A stretch of 64,000 bases of DNA from positions 124,001-188,000 of the forward strand of contig NZ_PPPD01000001.1 of NCBI RefSeq assembly GCF_002901445.1, read 5' to 3'. Both the position numbers and the translations under genes were made by a program. The stretch comes from Deinococcus koreensis (GTDB lineage: Bacteria > Deinococcota > Deinococci > Deinococcales > Deinococcaceae). Below, in pieces: positions 9,153 through 17,694 of this stretch. Every line of letters begins with the position of its first letter. Position 1 is the first letter of the stretch. The notes under the pieces were generated by a model, which saw nothing but the letters and a program-made list of their open reading frames with translations, ran no database searches and was not told the origin of the DNA.

Positions 9153-9899
9153 TCAGTCCAGTTTCAGGCCCTGCAATGCTGCCCTCAGCTGCCCGGCGCC
9201 CTCCAGCAGGCGGGGGCCGGGGCGACCCAGACCGCTTTCGTGGACGGCCACCACGGGCACCCCCAGGCCGCGCGCCTCGATGAGTTCCGGGCGCAGCCGC
9301 TTCGCGCCGCACCACGAACACACGATCAGATCCGGCCGGGCGGCCCGAACCTCGTCCAGGCTCAGGGGGGTGCTGCGGCCGGGCCGCCCCGCCAGCGCGT
9401 TCTCGGCGCCCAGCACCTCCAGCAGGCCACCCACCCAGGAGTCACGGGTGGCCGCGATGATCGGGCGGGGCCACCACTCGACCAGCACCCGGGGCGGCCG
9501 GGAATACTCGCCGCGCAGCGCGCGCAGCCTGGCCTCCAGCGTCGCTGCCAGCTCCCGCGCCCGCCCGGCCAGCCCGATGGCCCCGCCGATGGTGCGGATG
9601 TCCTGCAGCGTGTCCTGCAGGCTCACCGGATCGAGCACCAGCACCGGCAGGCCGGCGTCCCGCACGCCCTGGACGACGCGCTCCTGGCCGGGCACGCTCA
9701 GGCTGGCGAGCACCAGATCCGGGCGGGTCGCGGCCACGGCCGCCACGTCGATGTCCAGATCCAGCCCCACGCGGCGCGCGCCCTCCAGGCCCGGCGCGTC
9801 GCTGTGGTGATCGGCGGCCACCACCCAGCCGCTCACTCCCAGTGCGGCTAGGATGTCGGAATTGCTGGCCACCAGCGAGGCGATCCGGGGAGGGCTCAT
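9153..9899 (-). CDS. BtuF-like helical-backbone binding protein without signal peptide
   Basis: Member of the TroA/BtuF periplasmic-binding superfamily, usually the cobalamin or iron-chelate receptor of an ABC importer. 248 residues with the pattern RIASLVASNSDILAALG at the N-terminus, TRPDLVLASLSVPG near residue 58, GGAIGLAGRARELA near residue 107 and ARPDLIVCSWCG near residue 190. It starts directly with the mature fold: no signal peptide or lipobox is present, and the TAGACT box seven bases before the ATG argues against a missed upstream start. So it may work in the cytosol or be exported by another route. No transporter genes adjoin it. Confidence 0.72.
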   Translation of the reverse strand: MSPPRIASLVASNSDILAALGVSGWVVAADHHSDAPGLEGARRVGLDLDIDVAAVAATRPDLVLASLSVPGQERVVQGVRDAGLPVLVLDPVSLQDTLQDIRTIGGAIGLAGRARELAATLEARLRALRGEYSRPPRVLVEWWPRPIIAATRDSWVGGLLEVLGAENALAGRPGRSTPLSLDEVRAARPDLIVCSWCGAKRLRPELIEARGLGVPVVAVHESGLGRPGPRLLEGAGQLRAALQGLKLD

Positions 9900-9906
9900 G
9901 CCCGGA

Positions 9907-9912
9907 AGTCTA
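9907..9912 (-). promoter_or_regulatory. -10 box for the BtuF-like gene
   Basis: TAGACT ends seven bases before the ATG at 9899. Confidence 0.5.
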
Positions 9913-9994
9913 GCGGTTCACGAAAGCGTTCAGGCACAGCCTCCGGGAGCGTCTGATGCGTCCTGAGCGGTCAATTGCCCCTCCATGCCTATGC

Positions 9995-10000
9995 TAGGCT
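9995..10000 (+). promoter_or_regulatory. -10 box for the cytochrome c gene
   Basis: TAGGCT ends seven bases before the ATG at 10008. Confidence 0.45.
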
Positions 10001-10007
10001 CTGGCCC

Positions 10008-10649
10008 ATGAAGAACACCTTCGCCGTCAGCATGACGCTGCTTCTGGCCCTGACCCTGGGCGGCTCCATCGCCGGGTACCGGCTGGCCACGACTCCGCAC
10101 GAGGAAAAGGCCCCGACCGCGGAGCAGGGCGCGATCAGCGAGTCGGCGCCCAGCCCCAACAGCGCCGCCACCGGCTCGGCCGGCCCCTCGACCGCCCAGG
10201 GGGACGTCGTGGCTCAGAACGAGGGCGGCACGCAGGGCGGCGAGAACGGCGCGGTCGCCGGGGCCAGCGGCGCCATGGGCGGAACCGGCAACGCGGAGAA
10301 CTCCACCACCGAGCCGGGGGGCGGCAAGGCCACGGGCGGCGAGACGGGTCAGCAGCCGGTCGAGACGGCCGCCGCCGCCGAGCCGGCCGGCGACGCCCAG
10401 GCCGGACAGACGCTGTTCGCGGGCAACTGCGCGGGCTGCCACGGCGCCCAGGCGGGCGGCGGCGTGGGCCCGGCGCTGACCACGGCCGACGGCCCGAAGG
10501 CCTGGACGAACGCCCAGTTCCTGACCACCCTGCGCCAGGGCAAGACGCCCGAGCGCGAGCTGAACGCCGTGATGCCGCGCTTCTCGCCGGCCCAGCTCAG
10601 CGATTCGGATGTCACGAACATCCACGCCTACATCAAGTCCCTGAACTGA
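10008..10649 (+). CDS. Membrane-anchored or secreted c-type cytochrome
   Basis: 213-residue monohaem cytochrome c. An N-terminal hydrophobic segment (residues 4-24) acts as signal or anchor. A long low-complexity linker rich in Ala, Gly, Ser, Thr and Glu spans about residues 28-130. The haem domain begins at AGQTLFAGNCAGCHGA with the CxxCH motif at residues 143-147, and the likely sixth ligand is the methionine in LNAVMPRFSPAQL near residue 190. The long linker suggests a tethered electron shuttle at the cell surface. A strong hairpin terminator follows. Redox partner unknown. Confidence 0.85.
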   Translation: MKNTFAVSMTLLLALTLGGSIAGYRLATTPHEEKAPTAEQGAISESAPSPNSAATGSAGPSTAQGDVVAQNEGGTQGGENGAVAGASGAMGGTGNAENSTTEPGGGKATGGETGQQPVETAAAAEPAGDAQAGQTLFAGNCAGCHGAQAGGGVGPALTTADGPKAWTNAQFLTTLRQGKTPERELNAVMPRFSPAQLSDSDVTNIHAYIKSLN

Positions 10650-10660
10650 GGGTTCCGGTC

Positions 10661-10702
10661 AGCCGGCGGCCTGTTCCCAGTGGAGCGGGCCGCCGGCTTG
10701 CT
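10661..10702 (+). terminator. Hairpin terminator after the cytochrome c gene
   Basis: AGCCGGCGGCC at 10661-10671 pairs perfectly with GGCCGCCGGCT at 10688-10698, with a 16-base loop and a short T-containing tail. It begins 12 bases after the stop codon. Confidence 0.6.
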
Positions 10703-11008
10703 GTCCCTGCACCCTGGAATTCGGTGGCGGGGACGGCTTCCACTGCCAGCGTCGGTTTGGGCAGGGGCCGTCCATGCCCCTGGACGAGAGCGGGATGGGG
10801 TGCGCCGGAGTGTCCCAATAGAGCTGCCGCGTGACGGCGCCTTCGATGGAGAGGAACACTGGGCCACGCCCTCAGGGAGACGAATGCCTGTGTCCGACCG
10901 CCCGTCTCCCCGAGCGTGAAGGATGGGTGAAGGGGCCGCGCCCTGAGTCCCCCACGGCGGGGGGCCTGAACGGGAGCCTCGGAGGGAACCCGGCGGTGGC
11001 CCGGCGCG
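10703..11008. other. Intergenic stretch without a supported gene
   Basis: About 300 bases between the cytochrome terminator and the sppA promoter. It holds one further hairpin (GGGAGACG at 10875-10882 with CGTCTCCC at 10903-10910). Short open frames exist on both strands but none has a convincing start or family pattern. Confidence 0.4.
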
Positions 11009-11014
11009 TACCCT
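11009..11014 (+). promoter_or_regulatory. -10 box for sppA
   Basis: TACCCT ends seven bases before the ATG at 11022. Confidence 0.45.
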
Positions 11015-11021
11015 GCGGTGT

Positions 11022-12632
11022 ATGCCACTCTTCAACCTTCCCTTTCTGAACACCGATGGCAAGCTTCCGGACGGCCTGACCCGCCCGACCTGGGTGGTGC
11101 TGGACGTGACCGGCCCCTACCCCGAGCGCCAGCCCGGCAACCCTGTCCAGGCTCTGCTGAACCGCACCGAGACGCTGGAGGCCCTGAGCGCCCGGATCGA
11201 GAAGCTGCGCGGCGCCGACTGGCTGCACGGCGTTCTGGTGCGGATCAGTGAGTTCACGGCGGCGCCGGCCACCGCCCACGCCATCCGGGGGCTGCTGGCC
11301 CATCTGGCGCAGGAGAAGCGCGTGGTCGCCTTCCTGCCGCAGCTGACCATGACCAGCCTGATCGCCGCGAGCGGAGCCAAGGAGATCGCCGCGCCGGAAT
11401 CGGCCGACGTGATGCTGGGCGGCTTCGGGGTCGAGGCCACGTTCATGGGCAAGTTCCTGAACAAGCACGGCATCGAGTTCGAGAACCTGCGGATCCGCGA
11501 GTACAAGGCCGCCCTGACCCGCTTCTCGCAGGAGCACATGGACGACGCCAACCGTGAGCAGCTGCAGGCCTACCTGAGCGCTCTGGAAGCGGCCTGGGTG
11601 GCCGATCTGGCCCAGGCGCGCGGCGTGGACGCCAGCACCGCCGCCGGCTGGCTCTCGGGCGAGCTAACCAGTGCCCAGGGGGCGCACGACGCCGGCCTGA
11701 TCACCCGGGTCGCCTACGAGGACGAACTGGTGGGGCCGGGCACCCGGCCGATCCAGGCGATCGTGGACTGGCTGATGCCGGTGAGGCCCAGCAACCCCAG
11801 GGCGGGGCGCGTGGCGGTGGTGCCCGTGGTCGGGACCATCGTGACCGGGAAGAGCAAGAACAACCCCTTGCCCCTGCCCCTGCTGGGCGGCCCGATGGCC
11901 GGCTCGGACACCGTGGTCGCGGCCCTGAAGCGCGCCCAGCAGGATAAATCCACGAAGGCCATCGTGCTCTACGTGAACAGCGGGGGCGGCAGCGCGCTGG
12001 CCTCGGATCTGATGTGGCGCGAGGTGGCGAACAGCGAGAAGCCGGTGGTGGTCGTGATGGGTGAATACGCGGCCTCGGGCGGCTACTACGTGGCGACCCA
12101 TGCCAAACGCATCGTCGCCAGCCCCTACACCCTCACCGGCTCGATCGGCGTGGTGAGCGGCAAGCCGGTCATGACGGGCTTCAACGAGCGCCAGGGCCTG
12201 AACCCCGAGCGGGTGGGCCGCGACTCCGCCCTGATGTACTCGGCCAGCCGCCGGTATTCCGATCATGAGAGGGCACACGTCGAGAAGGGCATCGCGGAGG
12301 TCTACGACCGCTTCACCAGCCGGGTCGCCGAGGGCCGGAAGCTCAGCAAGGAGCGCGTGGACGAACTGGGCCGCGGCCGAATCTGGAGCGGCGCCGACGC
12401 CCTGGAGCGCGGTCTGGTAGACGAGTTGGGCGACCTCCGCACTGGCCTTGAGCGCGCCCGCGAACTGGCCGGGCTCCCCCACGACGCCCCCGCCTGGAAT
12501 GTCACCCCGAAGAACAGTGGCCCGCTGCCGGAGTTCGTGCAGGAGGCCGCCCGCGCCGCCCAGGTGGGCGTGTGGCCCTTCGGCCGCGAGCGCGTGCTGA
12601 CGTGGTTCGATCAGGACGTGAAGGTGCGGTAG
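11022..12632 (+). CDS. sppA: Signal peptide peptidase SppA, long two-domain type (S49)
   Basis: Serine protease with a Ser/Lys dyad that degrades cleaved signal peptides. At 536 residues it is the long, duplicated form as in E. coli. The N-terminal domain carries the presumed general-base lysine in LRIREYKAALTRF near residue 160; the C-terminal domain carries the nucleophile serine in MGEYAASGGYYVATHA near residue 353, followed by YTLTGSIGVVSGKP. Unlike the E. coli enzyme I see no N-terminal membrane segment, so attachment to the membrane is unclear. Convergent with the M3 peptidase gene, with an inverted repeat in between. Confidence 0.88.
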   Translation: MPLFNLPFLNTDGKLPDGLTRPTWVVLDVTGPYPERQPGNPVQALLNRTETLEALSARIEKLRGADWLHGVLVRISEFTAAPATAHAIRGLLAHLAQEKRVVAFLPQLTMTSLIAASGAKEIAAPESADVMLGGFGVEATFMGKFLNKHGIEFENLRIREYKAALTRFSQEHMDDANREQLQAYLSALEAAWVADLAQARGVDASTAAGWLSGELTSAQGAHDAGLITRVAYEDELVGPGTRPIQAIVDWLMPVRPSNPRAGRVAVVPVVGTIVTGKSKNNPLPLPLLGGPMAGSDTVVAALKRAQQDKSTKAIVLYVNSGGGSALASDLMWREVANSEKPVVVVMGEYAASGGYYVATHAKRIVASPYTLTGSIGVVSGKPVMTGFNERQGLNPERVGRDSALMYSASRRYSDHERAHVEKGIAEVYDRFTSRVAEGRKLSKERVDELGRGRIWSGADALERGLVDELGDLRTGLERARELAGLPHDAPAWNVTPKNSGPLPEFVQEAARAAQVGVWPFGRERVLTWFDQDVKVR

Positions 12633-12650
12633 CGCGGAGAGAAACGCGTT

Positions 12651-12717
12651 GAACGGTCTAATAGGTCAAAATGCTCCGCCCTCCCCTGCTAGACCGTTCG
12701 ACCGTTAGACCCTCTGA
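12651..12717. repeat. Inverted GGTC(T/G)AAC repeat cluster and likely two-way terminator
   Basis: GAACGGTCTA at 12651-12660 pairs with TAGACCGTTC at 12690-12699, and further related units (GACCGTTAGACC) follow to 12711, entering the 3' end of the M3 peptidase gene. It lies between convergent genes. Related units recur at 54421-54496. Confidence 0.55.
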
Positions 12718-14495
12718 CTTTCACCCTCGTACGCCGCGATCTGCCCACGGATCACGTCCAGGCTGCCTTCCCAGAAGTCCGGCGAGTGCAGGTCGATCCC
12801 GAAGCGGGCGGCGAGCCGCCGGGCGTCCTCTTTCCCGGTGGAGGCCAGGAGGTCGTCGTAGCGGCGCTGGAAGTCGGCCACCGTGCCGGCCTCCCTGGCC
12901 TGCAGGTACTGGGCGTACAGGCCCAGCCCGAACAGCAGGCCGAAGGTGTACGGGTAGTTGTAGAACGGCAGGCCGTAGTAGTGCCCCTTCACCGCCCACA
13001 TGTACGGGTGCAGGGTCTCCAGCGCGTCGCCGTAGGTCTCGCGCTGCGCCCAGGTCATCAGCCCGGCGAACTCCTGCGGGTTCAGGTCGCGCTCGGCGCG
13101 CTTCTCGTACACGGCCCGCTCGAACAGGAAGCGGCTGTGGATGTCCAGCACGACCTGGGCGTGGCCCAGCAGCTGGGTTTCCAGCACGTAGAGGCGCTCC
13201 TGGCCGCTGGCCTTCTCTAGGGCGGCATTCTGGATGATGGTCTCGCAGAAGATGCTGGCCGTCTCGGCCAGGGTCATGGGCGTTTCGCGCAGCAGCGGGG
13301 GTACGCCGGCCAGCTGATGGTTGTGGTAGGCGTGCCCGAGTTCGTGGGCCAGCGTACTCACCGAGTCCAGGCTGGGATCGTGGTTCATCAGGACGCGGCT
13401 GCGGCCGCCCTGCCAGCGCATACAGAACGCCCCGCTGCGCTTGCCCTCGCGGGGGCCGGCGTCGATCCAGTCGTCCCGGAAAGCGCGCGCGGCGAAGTCG
13501 CCCAGCTCGGCGCTATAGGTGCGGAAACCCTCCTCGACGAAGCGGGTGCCCGCGCCGTAGCTCCAGTGGGTCACACTCTGGCCGACCGGGGCCAGCAGAT
13601 CCCACCAGTCCAGCTTCGCCTTGCCCAGCGCCCGGGCCTTGGCCTGAAAGTAGCGGCGGAAGTCCGGCAGGGAGCGCACCACGGCGCCCTGCATGGCGTC
13701 CAGGGTCTCGTGGTCGATCCCGTGCGTGAGCAGGCTCGGCCCCACCGGGTCGGCGAAGCCTCGGCGGGCCGCCAGCGTGCCCTCCTCGCCCTTCACGCCG
13801 TTCAGGCTGGCGGCCATGACCACCTCGGCGCTCTGCCAGGCGGCGATCTCGGCCTCGAAGGCGCCCCTGCGTACCGCCTCGTCGGGGTCGCTGGCCAGGG
13901 CACGCAGGGCGGTCACGGGCAGGGCCTCGCCCCGGAACTCGCCCTTCAGGACGCTGGACACGTTGCCGTGCAGCTTGGCCCAGCCCCCGGCGCCACTGGG
14001 GCGCAGGCGGGCGGCCAGGTCTTCCTCGGGCGGGCTCATCTGGTGGCGGGCCAGCCGCGCGGAGCGGCGCAGCAGCTCGGCATAGGTGCGCCCCGTCTCC
14101 GAATCTGACATCAGGCTGTCCAGCGTCTGATCGTCCAGCCCGCCGATCCAGGCGGTCAGGCGTGAGCGCAGCGGCCCCAGCGGCAGGGTCAGGGTGGTCA
14201 GGGTGGACATCAGGCCCTGGGCGCGGGCGTCGCGGCTGTCGGTGGCGACGAAGGCCAGCAGATAGGCGCGCAGCACCCCCACCCGCTCGGCCACCGCGTT
14301 CAGCGCGTCCAGCACCGTGGCGAGCAGATCGGCCGAGACCGGGGCGCCGTCCTTGCGGATCGCCAGGGCGTCGAACTGCTGTTCCAGCGCGGCGATATCG
14401 CTGCCAAGGGCGGCCAGTCCGGGCTCCAGGGCCGGATCGTCCAGACCGGCGTACAGGTCGTCCGTGCGCCAGCGGGGGAGGTCGGTGGTGGTCAT
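12705..14495 (-). CDS. pepF: M3 family oligoendopeptidase (PepF type)
   Basis: Cytosolic zinc metallopeptidase that breaks down oligopeptides. 596 residues, the normal length of PepF. The zinc motif HExxH is in STLAHELGHAYHNHQ near residue 390, with the third zinc ligand downstream in TASIFCETI. The N-terminal helical region (SDIAALEQQFDAL) is typical. ATG 14495 is fixed by TAGACT seven bases upstream; a longer frame starting at 14534 would bypass this promoter. It is transcribed alone, convergent with sppA. Confidence 0.88.
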   Translation of the reverse strand: MTTTDLPRWRTDDLYAGLDDPALEPGLAALGSDIAALEQQFDALAIRKDGAPVSADLLATVLDALNAVAERVGVLRAYLLAFVATDSRDARAQGLMSTLTTLTLPLGPLRSRLTAWIGGLDDQTLDSLMSDSETGRTYAELLRRSARLARHQMSPPEEDLAARLRPSGAGGWAKLHGNVSSVLKGEFRGEALPVTALRALASDPDEAVRRGAFEAEIAAWQSAEVVMAASLNGVKGEEGTLAARRGFADPVGPSLLTHGIDHETLDAMQGAVVRSLPDFRRYFQAKARALGKAKLDWWDLLAPVGQSVTHWSYGAGTRFVEEGFRTYSAELGDFAARAFRDDWIDAGPREGKRSGAFCMRWQGGRSRVLMNHDPSLDSVSTLAHELGHAYHNHQLAGVPPLLRETPMTLAETASIFCETIIQNAALEKASGQERLYVLETQLLGHAQVVLDIHSRFLFERAVYEKRAERDLNPQEFAGLMTWAQRETYGDALETLHPYMWAVKGHYYGLPFYNYPYTFGLLFGLGLYAQYLQAREAGTVADFQRRYDDLLASTGKEDARRLAARFGIDLHSPDFWEGSLDVIRGQIAAYEGESQRV

Positions 14496-14502
14496 GGACT
14501 GG

Positions 14503-14508
14503 AGTCTA
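14503..14508 (-). promoter_or_regulatory. -10 box for the pepF-type gene
   Basis: TAGACT ends seven bases before the ATG at 14495. Confidence 0.5.
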
Positions 14509-14617
14509 GCGGCGGGCGGCCCGGCGTGTGACATGTCATCCTGTGGACATCAACAGGTTTTCCGAGCGTGCCGGGTTCAGGATGCTGGCACCTCCTGGCA
14601 CTGGTTGATAAAACAGG

Positions 14618-14643
14618 TAAACTTTCGAGACCGTTCTGGAGGT
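14618..14643 (+). promoter_or_regulatory. -10 box and Shine-Dalgarno site of the sugar ABC operon
   Basis: TAAACT at 14618-14623 and a strong GGAGGT at 14638-14643. Unlike most genes here this mRNA has a leader. GGAGGT is 3 bases from ATG 14647 and 9 bases from ATG 14653, so the second ATG is a serious alternative start. Confidence 0.45.
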
Positions 14644-14646
14644 TCT

Positions 14647-15897
14647 ATGTCGATGAAACCCGTGCGAATCAAGCCCGTCCTGACTGCCCTGACCCTGGCC
14701 CTCCTGGGCAGCGCCTCCGCCGCGACCACCACGCTGAACATCTTCATGGGCAGCCAGCAGCGCCCGGAGATCTTCCAGCCCATCTTCGAGCGCTTCCAGG
14801 CGCAGAACCCCAACATCCGGATCAGGATCGAGACCGGCGGGGCCACCAGCGAGGCCCAGAACCAGTACCTGACGACCGTGCTGGCCGCGAAGGACTCCAC
14901 CCTGGACATCTTCCTGATCGACGTGGTGCGGACGGCCACCTTCGCCGCCGCCGGCTGGGCCGAACCGCTCGACGGCTACCTGCCCAGCAAGGACACCTAC
15001 CTGAAGGCGTTCCTGCCGGGGCCGGTGGCTGCGGCCAGCGTGGGCGGCAAGCTGTACGCCATGCCGGCCTTCACCGACTCGCAGTTCCTGTATTACCGCA
15101 AGGATCTGCTGGAGAAATACAAGGCGAAGGTGCCCAGAACCTGGGATGAACTGACCGCCACGGCGACGAAAATCCAGCAGGCCGAGGGCGGCACCCTGCA
15201 GGGCTTCAACTTCCAGGGCGCGCCCATCGAGGGCACCGTCTGCAACTTCCTGGAAATGCTCTGGACGGGCGGCGGCACCGTGAACGACGTGACCAGCCCG
15301 GCGGCGAAGCAGGGCCTGGGCTTCCTGGTGAACTCGGTGAAGACCAAGCTGTCGCCCGCGGCCTCCGCCGAGATCAAGACCGACGACTCGCGCCAGCAGT
15401 TCCAGAGCGGCAACGTCCTGTTCGGCCTGAACTGGAGCTACGCCTGGGCCCACTTCCAGGGCAACTCGCCGCAGCCGACCAAGGTCAAGGGCGAGGTCGG
15501 GGTGGCGGCCCTGCCGTCGTTCGGCAAGAACCCGACGGCCACCTGCACCGGCGGCTGGCAGTGGGGCCTGAACGCCTATGGCAAGAACAAGGCGGCGGCC
15601 GTGAAGCTGCTGCAGTACATGGCGAGCAGCCCGGTACAGAAGGAAATGGCGGTGAGGGGCGCCTACCTGCCGGTGCGCAAGAGCCTGTACAACGATGCCG
15701 GGGTGCTGGCCGCCAACCCCCACTTCAAGGCCCTCTTCCCCATCGTCACCAAGGCCCGCCCGCGCCCCGTGACCCCCAGCTACCCGCGCGTCAGCGAGAT
15801 CATCCGCAACAACGTCTCGGCGGCGGTGGCCGGCTCGAAGACCGTGGACGCGGCCCTGGCCGACATGCAGCGTGACCTGGCGCCCCTGCTGAAGTGA
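14647..15897 (+). CDS. ABC sugar transporter, extracellular solute-binding protein (family 1)
   Basis: Periplasmic receptor of a carbohydrate ABC importer (MalE-like). 416 residues. A classical signal peptide ends at GSASA near residue 25; the mature part shows NIFMGSQQRPEIFQPIFERF and the family hallmark LYAMPAFTDSQFLYYRKDLLEKY near residue 137, with a C-terminal VNAAVAGSKTVDAAL-type pattern. ATG 14653 gives a better ribosome-site spacing and would shorten it by two residues. It heads an operon with two permease genes. No sugar-specific signature is visible; alpha-glucosides or trehalose are common ligands of such proteins. Confidence 0.88.
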   Translation: MSMKPVRIKPVLTALTLALLGSASAATTTLNIFMGSQQRPEIFQPIFERFQAQNPNIRIRIETGGATSEAQNQYLTTVLAAKDSTLDIFLIDVVRTATFAAAGWAEPLDGYLPSKDTYLKAFLPGPVAAASVGGKLYAMPAFTDSQFLYYRKDLLEKYKAKVPRTWDELTATATKIQQAEGGTLQGFNFQGAPIEGTVCNFLEMLWTGGGTVNDVTSPAAKQGLGFLVNSVKTKLSPAASAEIKTDDSRQQFQSGNVLFGLNWSYAWAHFQGNSPQPTKVKGEVGVAALPSFGKNPTATCTGGWQWGLNAYGKNKAAAVKLLQYMASSPVQKEMAVRGAYLPVRKSLYNDAGVLAANPHFKALFPIVTKARPRPVTPSYPRVSEIIRNNVSAAVAGSKTVDAALADMQRDLAPLLK

Positions 15898-15931
15898 GCA
15901 GGGCTGTCTTCCCCGGACTCGACGTGAACCG

Positions 15932-16843
15932 ATGATCAACCGCTCGACCCGTCCGCAGCGGCGGGAAACCTCTGAAGCCCGGCTGGCCTTCTGGCTGATG
16001 CTCCCGGCTGCCGCGCTGCTCTGCGGCGTGCTGCTGTTCCCGATGCTGACCACCCTGCGCGACTCGCTGTTCCTCAACAAGCTGACCGAGCCGTGGCTGA
16101 GGGGGTTCGTGGGGTTCCAGCAATACGCGCAGATGGCAGGCGACCCGCGCTTTCTCCAGGCGCTCCGCAACACCCTGTTCTTCGGGGTGCTCACGGTGGG
16201 CGGCTCCTTTCTGGTCGGCATCCCGATGGCCCTGGCCGCGCACACGCCCAGCCGCATCCGGGGGCTGGCGCGGGTGGCGCTGCTGCTGCCCTGGGCCATG
16301 CCGCCGGTCATCTCGGGCCTGATCTTCGCCTGGCTGTTCAACGGCCAGTACGGCGTCTTCAACGACCTGCTGGTGCGCGCCGGTCTGATCCAGGAACCCC
16401 TGCGCTGGCTGAGCACGCCGGGGCTGGCGGTCGTGGCGATGGTGATCACCATCGTCTGGAAGACCAGTTCCTTCGTGGCGCTGATCGTGCTGGGCGGCCT
16501 GCAGGGCATTCCACGTGAACTGACCGAGGCGGCCGAGGTGGACGGCGCCACCCGCGTGCAGGGCTTCTTCCGGGTGCTGCTGCCGCTGCTGGCGCCCTCG
16601 CTGGCCGTGGCCTTCATCTTCCGCGCGATCAGTGCCGTGCAGGTCTTCGACATCCCCTACACCTTCATCCAGCAGGCGCCGGCCCAGGGCCTGCTGGAAA
16701 CTTTGGGGGTCTACATCTACCGCACCTCCATCGAGTTTCTGGACTTCGGCTACGGCGCGGCGCTGAGCGTGGCGCTGTTCGCCCTCAGCCTCGCGGTCAC
16801 GGCCGTGTACGTGCGCTTCGTGCGCGACGAGGGCACGACATGA
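15932..16843 (+). CDS. ABC sugar transporter permease, MalF/UgpA type
   Basis: Inner-membrane permease of a carbohydrate ABC importer, 303 residues, six predicted membrane segments. The ATPase-contacting EAA loop is seen in ELTEAAEVDGATRVQGFFRVLLPLL near residue 195. It begins 34 bases after the binding-protein gene and its stop overlaps the next permease's ATG by four bases (ATGA), so the two permeases are translationally coupled and should form a heterodimer. Confidence 0.92.
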   Translation: MINRSTRPQRRETSEARLAFWLMLPAAALLCGVLLFPMLTTLRDSLFLNKLTEPWLRGFVGFQQYAQMAGDPRFLQALRNTLFFGVLTVGGSFLVGIPMALAAHTPSRIRGLARVALLLPWAMPPVISGLIFAWLFNGQYGVFNDLLVRAGLIQEPLRWLSTPGLAVVAMVITIVWKTSSFVALIVLGGLQGIPRELTEAAEVDGATRVQGFFRVLLPLLAPSLAVAFIFRAISAVQVFDIPYTFIQQAPAQGLLETLGVYIYRTSIEFLDFGYGAALSVALFALSLAVTAVYVRFVRDEGTT

Positions 16844-17694
16844 GTGAAGCCGATCAACCTAAACCCCGTCTCAACCCGGCCGAGCGGGTGGGGCGCGCCC
16901 TGGCGCTGACCGCGCTGGTGGTCGGCGGCTTCTTTCCCTTCGTCTGGATGGTGCTGACCAGCCTGAAGAACGAGGGGGAGCTGCAGAAGTTTCCCGTACA
17001 GTACCTGCCTTCAGGGTTGAACCTGGGCAACTACGCGCGGGTGTTCTCCGAGCAGCCCTTCGCCCAGTTCTTCACCAACTCGCTGGTCGTGAGCCTGCTC
17101 GCCACGGCGCTGTGCATCGTCGTGGCGGTTCCCGCCGCCTACGCCCTGGCGCGGCTGCACGTGCGCGGGCGGGGCGTGCTGCTCACCACCGTGGTCGCCT
17201 TCTCCATGTTCCCGGTCGTGAGCCTGCTCGTGCCGCTGTTCCGGCTGTTCCGGGGCGCGAACCTGCTCAATACCTACCCCGCGCTGATCCTCCCCTACGC
17301 CGCCCTGAGCCTGCCCGTGGCGATCCTGACCCTGGTGGCCTTCTTCAGCGCCATTCCCCGTGATCTGGAGGCCGCCGCGATGGTGGACGGCACCGACCGG
17401 GTAGGCGCCATGCTGCGCGTGGTGCTGCCCCTCTCCGCGCCGGGGATGGTCACGGCCGCGCTGCTGGTCTTCGTCAATTCCTGGAACGAGTTCCTGCTGG
17501 CCCTGAGCTTCAACACCAAGCTGACCATGCGAACCGTCTCGGTGGGGGTCACGCTCTATCAGGGCGAATTCGCCTTCCCCTGGCCCCTGATCGCCGCCGC
17601 CGTGGTGATCGCCACCGTGCCCATCGTCCTGCTCATCGCCATCTTCCAGAAGCGCTTCGTGGCCGGGCTGACGGCGGGGGGGGTGAAGGCGTGA
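16840..17694 (+). CDS. ABC sugar transporter permease, MalG/UgpE type
   Basis: Second permease subunit, 284 residues, six predicted membrane segments. The EAA loop is IPRDLEAAAMVDGTDRVGAMLRVVLPL near residue 175, followed by the MalG-type SWNEFLLALSFNT. The N-terminus shows the family pattern FFPFVWMVLTSLKNEGEL. No ATPase gene follows; the importer probably borrows a shared MsmK/UgpC-type ATPase encoded elsewhere. Its stop overlaps the GTG of a low-G+C small gene (GTGA). Confidence 0.92.
   Translation: MSEADQPKPRLNPAERVGRALALTALVVGGFFPFVWMVLTSLKNEGELQKFPVQYLPSGLNLGNYARVFSEQPFAQFFTNSLVVSLLATALCIVVAVPAAYALARLHVRGRGVLLTTVVAFSMFPVVSLLVPLFRLFRGANLLNTYPALILPYAALSLPVAILTLVAFFSAIPRDLEAAAMVDGTDRVGAMLRVVLPLSAPGMVTAALLVFVNSWNEFLLALSFNTKLTMRTVSVGVTLYQGEFAFPWPLIAAAVVIATVPIVLLIAIFQKRFVAGLTAGGVKA

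Noticed and set aside
10659..10859. 66-residue frame on the minus strand after the cytochrome gene
   Set aside because: It runs through the terminator hairpin, has no ribosome site or -10 box and matches no family I know. It might be a gene remnant, but I cannot support that.
14536..16653. 705-residue minus-strand frame under the sugar ABC genes
   Set aside because: Antisense to three genes with unmistakable family motifs; begins without any promoter signal.
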